The notes beneath the pieces are model-generated. The model saw only the letters and a program-made list of their open reading frames with translations, searched no databases and was not told where the DNA came from. This document shows positions 17,715-24,900 of a stretch of DNA of 64,000 nt, in pieces. Position 1 is the first letter of the stretch; the number at the start of each line of letters is the position of its first letter. The position numbers and the translations under genes were made by a program. This DNA is from Actinoplanes sp. DH11 (GTDB lineage Bacteria > Actinomycetota > Actinomycetes > Mycobacteriales > Micromonosporaceae). Where the stretch lies: NCBI RefSeq assembly GCF_020873875.1, contig NZ_JAHWGU010000003.1, positions 62,001-126,000 of the forward strand, given 5' to 3'.

Positions 17715-17930
17715 CCGAACACCACGCGGATCGCCACCCACCTCGGCTGGGGTCGGCACACCGTCCAGCGTTACGCCCGTGCCGAGACCTGGCAACAGAT
17801 GCTCGTCGGCACCCGCCGGTCACGGCCCAGCAGCCTCGATCCCTACAAGATGCGGAGACCTCGACCCTGACGGCGATCCTCGAGCGCTGCCCCGATCTAC
17901 GCGCCGCTCACCGCGGCGATCAACCGCTGA
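17715..17930 (+). pseudogene. ISL3-family transposase fragment
   Basis: The frame reads TTRIATHLGWGRHTVQRYAR, then WQQMLVGTRRSRPSSLDPYK. This is the HTH and linker region found in the middle of ISL3-type transposases ('...lg.~r.TVrrfaRa......~RRpS.LDp~kpyL..R'). The frame then breaks, and a short piece TAILERCPDLRAAH resembles a later part of the same protein. No complete domain or terminal repeats remain. A C-terminal piece of an ISL3 transposase occurs separately near 34.4 kb. Confidence 0.55.
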
Positions 17931-17972
17931 ACCCGCGTCGACCGCGAATGCGTCAAGATTCTCTCGGGGAGC

Positions 17973-18000
17973 GCAACCGAACCTGGGCTTCGCTCGTCTT
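17973..18000 (+). promoter_or_regulatory. ECF-type promoter for the sigma-factor gene
   Basis: GCAACC (17973-17978), a 16-base spacer and CGTCTT (17995-18000) make a close match to the -35/-10 pattern used by actinobacterial sigma-E-like ECF factors. It lies 29 bases before the ATG of an ECF sigma gene. This is the expected arrangement for autoregulation. The match is by eye only. Confidence 0.5.
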
Positions 18001-18029
18001 GGTGCTCATGGAACGGACAGAGGCTTCGT

Positions 18030-18551
18030 ATGAAACGCGGTGACGCGGATTTCGTCGCGTTCGCGCAGGCGAACTCGGTGCGTCTGCAACGCGCGGCGTA
18101 CCTGCTGACCGGCGATCGGCATCAGGCGGAGGAGGCGGCCCAGGCCACCCTGGTTCGGGTGTACGCCGCGTGGGGGCGGGTCCAGCGCAAGGACCCCTAT
18201 GCGTACGCCCGCACGGTACTCACCAACCTGGTCACCGATCAGTGGCGGCGCCCGATGCGGGAGTACGCGACCGAGACCATGCCGGAACCGCCGGCCGCGC
18301 ACGACGTCGCCGATGTGGTGTCGAAGCGGCGCTGGCTGATCAGCGCGTTGCAGGCGCTGTCGCCCCGGGAACGGGCAGTGGTGGTGCTGCGGCACTTCTT
18401 CGACGCCAGCGAGGCGGAGGTGGCCCGCGAGCTCGACCTGTCGGCGGGCACTGTCAAGAGCCTCAACTCGCGAGCCCTGGCGAAACTCCGCATCACGGCC
18501 GGCTCGGTGCCGCCGGTGCGCCTCGAGACGGAAGCAGGAGTGGGACTGTGA
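18030..18551 (+). CDS. SigE-family ECF RNA polymerase sigma factor
   Basis: A 173-residue sigma factor of the actinobacterial SigE family. Region 2 (residues about 10-75) includes RLQRAAYLLTGDRHQAEEAA and the 'YAYARTVLTNLVTDQWRR' segment. Region 4 (about 105-160) includes LSPRERAVVVLRHFFDASEA and the recognition helix LSAGTVKSLNSRAL. It directs core RNA polymerase to ECF promoters. A fitting promoter lies just upstream, suggesting positive autoregulation. The next gene starts within its stop codon (GTGA) and encodes a membrane-anchored partner. Confidence 0.92.
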   Translation: MKRGDADFVAFAQANSVRLQRAAYLLTGDRHQAEEAAQATLVRVYAAWGRVQRKDPYAYARTVLTNLVTDQWRRPMREYATETMPEPPAAHDVADVVSKRRWLISALQALSPRERAVVVLRHFFDASEAEVARELDLSAGTVKSLNSRALAKLRITAGSVPPVRLETEAGVGL

Positions 18552-19330
18552 CGCAGCTGGAAGAACTGAAGGACGCGATGCACTCGCCGCCGGACTTCGA
18601 ACCCGCCCCCTTGGACCTGGCGCACGTGATGAGCGCCGGCGGCCGGCTGCGCCGTCGTCGCAGGATCGCTGTCGGTGGCGCGTCCGCGCTGACGGTGGCC
18701 GCCCTGCTGATCGGCGGCAGCCAGCTGCCCGGCCTGGGTCGTCCCGCCGGCGAGGTCCCGGCTGCCGGGCTGTCGGGCGCCGGCCAGTCGGCTGCGCCGA
18801 CGCCGGTGCCGCCGACCGGCAACCCGTCGGCGCGGGTGCCGTCGCCCGACAACTCGTCGGCGCCGGGCATTCTCGGCACGATCGTCGAAACCGGTAAGCG
18901 CGCCGGTGGCCGGCAATGGGTGATCTACGTCGAGACGATCGACCCGGATGATCTGGACAACAATCTCACCCTGGTTCTCGGGCACACGAAGACCGGCACC
19001 ATCGACGACTTCCGGATCGAGATCGTCGGCAGCGACGCCGGTGCGGGCCGGATGACGCCGGGCTTCCACGCGGTCGAGGCGGGGCGGGTGGTCGGCGGCC
19101 GTACCACGCCCACGTTCGGCTACTACGTCGGGAACGCCGCCAAGATCACCGCCCGGGACACCGACACCGGCGCCGTCGTCAGGGCGCATCGGACGGCCTG
19201 GGAGGGCTTCGGCAAGGCGGACAAGATGCAGATCTTCTGGTTCGACTTCGCTCAGGGGAAGGCGCCGGCCAACCTGACCGACTTCACCGCGTACGACAGC
19301 AAGGGTGTTGAATTGCCCGCCGGAAGCTGA
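18548..19330 (+). CDS. membrane-anchored protein cotranscribed with the ECF sigma factor
   Basis: A 260-residue protein from a GTG overlapping the sigma gene's stop. Residues 1-40 are cytoplasmic and end in an RRRRR stretch; one membrane helix follows (about 41-60). A proline/serine-rich linker (about 65-115) leads to an extracytoplasmic domain of about 140 residues ending near FTAYDSKGVELP. This topology is that of anti-sigma factors or of the sensor-like proteins that accompany SigE-family genes. No zinc-binding HxxxCxxC anti-sigma motif is present, so an anti-sigma role is inferred from position only. Confidence 0.75.
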   Translation: MTQLEELKDAMHSPPDFEPAPLDLAHVMSAGGRLRRRRRIAVGGASALTVAALLIGGSQLPGLGRPAGEVPAAGLSGAGQSAAPTPVPPTGNPSARVPSPDNSSAPGILGTIVETGKRAGGRQWVIYVETIDPDDLDNNLTLVLGHTKTGTIDDFRIEIVGSDAGAGRMTPGFHAVEAGRVVGGRTTPTFGYYVGNAAKITARDTDTGAVVRAHRTAWEGFGKADKMQIFWFDFAQGKAPANLTDFTAYDSKGVELPAGS

Positions 19331-19345
19331 CGCGGCTGATGTCCT

Positions 19346-19376
19346 GGGCGGTCCGGTGCCCGTTGCCGGACCGCCC
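19346..19376. terminator. bidirectional terminator hairpin
   Basis: GGGCGGTCCGG (19346-19356) pairs perfectly with CCGGACCGCCC (19366-19376) around a nine-base loop. It lies in the 54-base gap between two convergent genes, so it can end transcripts from both sides. No U-tract follows, which is normal for high-GC actinomycetes. Confidence 0.75.
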
Positions 19377-19384
19377 GGCCGCGT

Positions 19385-20161
19385 TCAGCCCGGCGGTTCC
19401 GGCAACCGCTGCATCCGCGTCCAGCCGTCCCAGCCGCGTTCGCGCATCAGGTCGCGCATCAGCTCGGCCCGGGAGTCGGCCGCGTCGGCCAGATCGTCCA
19501 GCAGGGCGAAGAACATGTCGTCCTGCCCCGTACTGGTGATGTCGATCCCGGCGGCCTCCATCTCCTCCGCGAACTCGACCATGATCTCGGCGGCCTCGTT
19601 CGCGAGCTGGTTGTCGATCTCTTCGGCGTCCATGAGTTTCGACAACACCTGATAGAGCCGGACGACTCGCGGGTCCTCGAGCTGGGCGATCTTGTCAGGG
19701 ATCCATTCGAGTACGGCGTCGGGCCAGCGGGCCGAGAGCAGGATCCAGCCGTCGCGCTCACCGGCCAGCATCCGCTCGGAGGTCCCGATCTCCCGGAGCC
19801 GGTCGAGATAGTCGACCACCTCGGGCGCCAGCACGAGGTGGTCACCGGCGACGAGTTTCCGGACCTGTTGGCGGCTGGCCTCCAGCCGTTCGATCTCGTC
19901 ACCCAGGCGAGCGTCGATCTGCTCGACCGCCGCGGTGAGGGTGGCCTCGTCGGCCTCGAGCATCCGGGAGATCTGCGTCAGCGGCACGCCGGCGTTGGCG
20001 AGGGTACGGATCTTGATGAGCGACACCAGCGCCGGTGCGCCGTAGGTGCGGTAGCCCGACGCGTTACGTTCCGGTTCGGGAAGCAACCCGATCCGGTGGT
20101 AGTGCCGCACCGCCCGCACGGTGACACCGGCGTACTCGGCCACCTGTCCGATCGTCAGCAT
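19385..20161 (-). CDS. MerR-family transcriptional regulator
   Basis: A 258-residue regulator. The N-terminal MerR domain (MLTIGQVAEYAGVTVRAVRH...) has the winged HTH, with GYRTYGAPALVSLIKI and the dimerisation helix following. The C-terminal 150 residues are a helical effector domain. The ATG has an AGGA site 9 bases upstream. It is the last gene of an operon with the drug-type ABC exporter. A perfect TTGACCCT-N5-AGGGTCAA dyad just before the first gene of the operon is its likely target. MerR proteins twist such operators to activate promoters when a ligand binds. Confidence 0.88.
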   Translation of the reverse strand: MLTIGQVAEYAGVTVRAVRHYHRIGLLPEPERNASGYRTYGAPALVSLIKIRTLANAGVPLTQISRMLEADEATLTAAVEQIDARLGDEIERLEASRQQVRKLVAGDHLVLAPEVVDYLDRLREIGTSERMLAGERDGWILLSARWPDAVLEWIPDKIAQLEDPRVVRLYQVLSKLMDAEEIDNQLANEAAEIMVEFAEEMEAAGIDITSTGQDDMFFALLDDLADAADSRAELMRDLMRERGWDGWTRMQRLPEPPG

Positions 20162-20175
20162 GCTCTGATCCTGGC

Positions 20176-20937
20176 TCAGCTGATCCGGCGGCGGTAGATG
20201 ATGCCGGCGAAGGTGAAGGCCACCCCGAGCAGGCCGGCACACCAGGCGAGCGCGATCCAGATGCCGGTGCCGACGGGTTGTTGCGCGAACAGCGCCCGCA
20301 AGGTGTCGACGATGGACGTGACCGGCTGGTTCTCGGCGAACGCACGGACCGGGCCGGGCATCGACGTGGTCGGCACGAACGCCGAGCTGACGAACGGCAG
20401 GAAGATCAGCGGGTAGGCGAACGCGCTGGCACCGTCCACGGTGCTGGCGGTGAGTCCGGGGATGATCGCCAGCCAGGTCAGTGCCAAGGTGAACAGGACC
20501 AGGATGCCGCCGGCCGCGAGCCATTCCGGCACGCCCGCGCTGGTCCGGAAACCCATCGCCAGGGCGACCAGCAGGATCACGACGAGCGAGATCAGGTTGG
20601 CGACCAGCGAGGTCAGGACATGCGCCCAGAGTACGGCGGACCGGGCGATCGGCATGGACTGGAACCGTTCGAAGATGCCGCCCTGCAGATCCTGGAACAG
20701 CCGGTACGCGGTGTAGGAGATCCCCGAGGCGATCGTGATGATCAGGATGCCGGGCAGCAGATAGTTGACGTACGAGCGGGTGCCGGTCTGGATCGCGCCA
20801 CCCAGGACGTAGACGAACAGCAGCAGCATGACGATCGGCGTGATCACCGTGGTGATGATGGTGTCGGGGCTGCGCGCGATGTGGCGCAGCGAACGGCCCA
20901 GCAGAACGGCGGTGTCACCGAAGAAGTGCTTGTTCAT
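20176..20937 (-). CDS. ABC-2 type exporter permease (DrrB-like)
   Basis: A 253-residue ABC-2 membrane protein with six hydrophobic segments. Family hallmarks are the N-terminal 'SLRHIARSPDTIITTVITPI' helix start, the central 'GGIFERFQSMPIARSAVL' segment between helices 2 and 3, and the 'FLPFVSSAFVPTTSMPG' turn. This is the pattern of DrrB-type drug exporters. It overlaps the ATPase gene by four bases and precedes the MerR gene by 14. It should export an amphipathic compound that may also be the MerR ligand. Confidence 0.9.
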   Translation of the reverse strand: MNKHFFGDTAVLLGRSLRHIARSPDTIITTVITPIVMLLLFVYVLGGAIQTGTRSYVNYLLPGILIITIASGISYTAYRLFQDLQGGIFERFQSMPIARSAVLWAHVLTSLVANLISLVVILLVALAMGFRTSAGVPEWLAAGGILVLFTLALTWLAIIPGLTASTVDGASAFAYPLIFLPFVSSAFVPTTSMPGPVRAFAENQPVTSIVDTLRALFAQQPVGTGIWIALAWCAGLLGVAFTFAGIIYRRRIS

Positions 20938-21731
20938 CGCTGCTCCCCGTTCGCGGCGGCGCCGACCAGGCTGAGGAAGACGTCTTCCAGGGTGGGCTGC
21001 TTCTCGACGTACTCCACCTTGGCCGCAGGCAGCAGCCGCTTGAGTTCGCCGAGGGTGCCGTTCACGATGATCCGGCCCTCGTGCAGGATCGCGATCCGGT
21101 CCGCGAGGTGCTCGGCCTCGTCCAGGTACTGCGTGGTGAGCAGCACCGTCGTGCCTCCCGCGGCGAGTTCCCGGACCGCCGACCAGACCTCCAGGCGCGC
21201 CTCCGGGTCCAGCCCGGTGGTCGGCTCGTCGAGGAAGACGACGGGCGGATCCCCGATCAGGCTCATCGCGATGTCCAGGCGGCGGCGCATCCCCCCGGAG
21301 TACGTCGCCACCCGGCGGGCGCCCGCCTCGGTCAGCGAGAAACGCCGCAACAGGTCGTCCGCGATCGTGCCGGCCTCCTTGAGATGCCGCAGCCGGGCCA
21401 CCATGACAAGGTTCTCCCGCCCGGTAAGTATCTCGTCGACCGCCGCGAACTGGCCGGTGAGACTGATCGACTCACGGACGTCGGCGGCCCGCGCCGCCAC
21501 GTCGAAGCCGTTGACCTCCGCGCGGCCGGCGTCGGCCTTCAGCAGCGTGCACAAGATCTTCACCAGGGTGGTCTTGCCCGCCCCGTTCGAGCCGAGAAGG
21601 GCGAAGATGCTTCCCGGTGCCACGTCGACGTCCACGCCGCGCAGCACGCTCACCTCTTTGAATGACTTCTCCAGGCCGCGTACCCGGATGGCGGCGGGAA
21701 CGGCCTGTTCGGTTTCCGGCGGAATGCTCAT
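20934..21731 (-). CDS. ABC exporter ATP-binding protein (DrrA-like)
   Basis: A 265-residue ATPase. Walker A reads GSNGAGKT (serine replaces the usual proline, a common variant), the signature is YSGGMRRRLDIAMSL, Walker B is VVFLDEPTTGLDPEAR, and the H-loop region is TTQYLDEAE. The C-terminal extension with VEKQPTLEDVFLSL is typical of DrrA-type drug-exporter ATPases. It is the first gene of the exporter-merR operon. A MerR-type dyad lies 19 bases upstream of its ATG. Confidence 0.93.
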   Translation of the reverse strand: MSIPPETEQAVPAAIRVRGLEKSFKEVSVLRGVDVDVAPGSIFALLGSNGAGKTTLVKILCTLLKADAGRAEVNGFDVAARAADVRESISLTGQFAAVDEILTGRENLVMVARLRHLKEAGTIADDLLRRFSLTEAGARRVATYSGGMRRRLDIAMSLIGDPPVVFLDEPTTGLDPEARLEVWSAVRELAAGGTTVLLTTQYLDEAEHLADRIAILHEGRIIVNGTLGELKRLLPAAKVEYVEKQPTLEDVFLSLVGAAANGEQR

Positions 21732-21749
21732 GCCCGCCAGCTTGGGGGG

Positions 21750-21770
21750 TTGACCCTACGTCAGGGTCAA
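21750..21770. promoter_or_regulatory. MerR-type operator upstream of the exporter operon
   Basis: TTGACCCT (21750-21757) and AGGGTCAA (21763-21770) are perfect inverted repeats around ACGTC. Spacing and position (19 bases before the exporter start, with a TTGAC -35-like element within it on the minus strand) are as expected for a MerR-controlled promoter. The operon encodes a MerR protein. Confidence 0.65.
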
Positions 21771-21840
21771 GCCTTTCTTCCCGGCCGCGTTGGTCGCGTT
21801 CACCGCCAGGGCCGCTGCGCCGATCAGCGCCGGTGGTCAT

Positions 21841-21869
21841 CTGCCGGTGATGTGCCAGATCACCGGCAG
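21841..21869. repeat. perfect hairpin between the exporter operon and the RHS gene
   Basis: CTGCCGGTGAT (21841-21851) and ATCACCGGCAG (21859-21869) pair over 11 bases with a seven-base loop. No gene is known to transcribe into it from the left, so it is not an obvious terminator. It may be an operator or an insulating hairpin for the RHS gene. Confidence 0.45.
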
Positions 21870-21886
21870 CTCCGCGCACGGTCTTT

Positions 21887-21900
21887 CGGGAGCGCTCCCA
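21887..21900. promoter_or_regulatory. LacI-family (CebR/CelR-like) operator before the RHS toxin gene
   Basis: CGGGAGCGCTCCCA differs at one base from TGGGAGCGCTCCCA, the 14-base operator described for CebR/CelR cellobiose-responsive repressors of actinomycetes. It ends 57 bases before the chosen ATG of the RHS gene. A regulator gene is not in this window. Confidence 0.5.
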
Positions 21901-21957
21901 GATCGGTAACGTACGCCCGATCCATCGATGACCAATAATTTACGGGGGGATTCGGTC

Positions 21958-24900
21958 ATGCCGGAGGACCATTTCACGCTGCCCAGATCATGGAGAAGGC
22001 GAGGTCTGGCGCTAGCCGCGGCTGTGCTGGTGGCGCTCGCCCCGGTGCCGGTGCGCGCGGCACCCGCGGTGGCCGCGGCGCCGGGCACGCCGCCGGCGCC
22101 GCAGGGTCCCGGGTCGCCCGAGCGCCCATTGCCGGTCTCGGCGTTGCCGAACAAGGGACTCCCGGTGGGCGAGCGTCCGCCGGTGGAGCCGCCGTCCACC
22201 GAGGCGGCGGGTATGGCCCGGAAGCTGACCGCGACTCAGTTCGCGGCGGCGGGCGCACCCGCGAAGCGGGCCAGGCAGGTTGTGGGCCGCGCGGCCGAGA
22301 GCGCGGTGCGCGGCGCTGACGCGCTGGTGCTGCGCTCCGGCTATGCGACAGGCGATACGTCGCTGGTGGTCTACTTCAGTCTCGCGGACACGGCGATCAC
22401 CTCGTGGTCGGCGACCGTGTACGACGCCGCGTCGCAGCGGGCGCAGGAGTCGGTGACGCTGGGCAAGGGCGATCTGCCGGTGTGCGGCTCCCCGCGCCAG
22501 TTCTGCCGCGGGTTCGGCGGGGCGGAGGGCTGGGCGCTGGACGCCGGCCACGACTACTTCGTGAAGATCACCGTGAGCTACCCGGACGGCAGCACTCAGA
22601 CGTCGGCGTCGTCGAACAACGCCCGGCCGCGGACGTTGGGCGAGACCCCGGCGATCCCGGCAGCGCAGGCCGCCGGCTGTGCCTGCGCGAACGCGCTGGG
22701 CCGCAGCACCTCCGGCCAGCAGGTACGAGGGCGTGGGGTGAACACTGGCACCGGCGCGTTCACCCGGATCGAGTCGGATCTGGGCATGGCGTCGTTCGCG
22801 GTGCCGTTCCAGCTCGGCCGGGTGTACTCGTCGGCGAACACGTCGTCGGGGCTGTTCGGCAACGGCTGGGCGTCCACGCTGGACTTGAAGGTGACGGCGA
22901 CCGATACCGGGGCCACGGTGCGGGCCGAGGACGGCGCGCAGGCCGACTACAAGCGTTCCGACGACGGGTCGTACCGGCGTCCGGCGGGGGTGCGGTCGGA
23001 CTTGAAGAAGACCGAGGCCGGCTGGGAGCTGACCACGCCGGAGCAGGTCACGCATCGGTTCGACGGCAGCGGGCGCTACCTGTCGGCGAAGAACAAGCGC
23101 GGGCACGGCTTCACGCTGAATTACACCGGATCGGCGTTGATGTCGGTGACCGACGCGGCGGGCCGCAAGGTGGCGATCGAGTACCGGCAGGACTTGGGCT
23201 TCGTCACGAAGGTGACGCTGCCGGACGGCCGGTTCACCAACTACGACTACGAGGGTGGCCGGCTGCGCTCGTTCCAGTCGGCGATCAACCAGACCACCCA
23301 GTACCGGTACGACAACGGCCGGCTTCGTGAGGTGATCAACTCCCGCGGCCTGGCGGAGGTCACCAACACCTACGACGCCACGACCGGGCGGGTGAGCGAG
23401 CAGCGTGACATCAACGGCAAGGTCACCACGGTCGAGTGGGACGCCGGTAAGCAGGAGGCGAAGGTCACCGACCCGGACGGGGTGGTGAACTTCGACGGCT
23501 ACGCCGGCAACCTGGTGAAGTACACCCAGAACGGCAACGGCGACACCAGCAGCCAGCGCTACGACGCGCAGGCCAACCCCAACCTGAACGTTGACGGCAA
23601 CAACAACCAGCGCGAGTCGACCTTCGACGGCGCCGGGAACATGGCGTCGAGCAAGGCGCCGGAGCCGTTCGGCTTCACCGAGAAGGCCGAGTTCACGCCC
23701 GGTAACAAGCCGAAGACGTACACCGACGGCAACGGGGTGACCTGGACGGCGGAGTACAACGACTTCCACGAGATGACCAAGCGCACCAACGGCGAGGGCC
23801 GCTCGTACACCTATGAGTACGACGGCCGCGGTCTGCGCACCTCGATGACCGACCCGCGGGACAAAACCAGCCGGTACGAGTACGACAGCGCCGGAAACCT
23901 GACGGCGGAGATCACCCCGACCGGGCGGCGAACCGAGTACACGTACGACAGCGCCGGCCGGCTGAAGACGGTCATCGACCCGCGTGGCACGGCCAGCGGC
24001 GCCAACCGCGCTGCTTTCACGACGGCCTACTCCTACGACAACGAGGACCGGCAGACGCTGGTACAGCAGCCCGGCAAGGGCAAGCCGTGGGAGACCCGCT
24101 ACGACGAGGGGGGCCGTACCAAGACGGTGGTCGACCCGCTGTCGCGCGCCACGATCTACGACTACGACCGGGCTGACCGGCTCGAGACGGTCAGGTCACC
24201 GCGCGGCGACGTGACCACGTACGCCTACACCGCCGCCGGGCGGCTGCAGTCGCAGAGCAACGGCGAGGGCGACAAGACCTCGTACGCGTACAGCAAGAAA
24301 GGCCTGCTGGAGAAGCTGGTCACCGCGCGCGGCAACGAGCCCGGCGCCGACCCGGCCCAGTACACCTGGACGTTTCACTACGACGGCAACGGCAACCCGG
24401 TGCGCCGCACCCACCCGAACCCGGGTGGCGGCGAGGTCAGCCGCGACACCGGCTGGGACGAGCTGGACCGGGCCGTCACCGACACCGACCCGCTGGGTGC
24501 GCAGAGCTCGGCCAGCTACGACAACAACAGCAACGTCACCAGCATCGACGACCCGGCGAAGGCCCGGACCGGGTTCACCTACGACAAGAACAACCGCCCG
24601 ACCGACGTCACCGACTCCCAGCAGGGCAAGACCCACACCGACTACGACGCGGCCGGCAACCCGGAAAAGATCACGTCGGCCACCGGCGGCGTCACCAGCT
24701 TCGCCTACGACGGCGACAACCGGCGCACCTCGCAGGTGGAGCCGCGGGGCAACGCCGAGGGCGCGAACGCCGACGACTACCGCACCCGCTTCGGTTACGA
24801 CCGGGCCGGCAACCTGACCTCGACGACCGACCCGCTCGGCAACGTCACCGAGGCGAGCTACGACGCGATCAACCGGGTCACCACGCGTACCGACGCGAAC

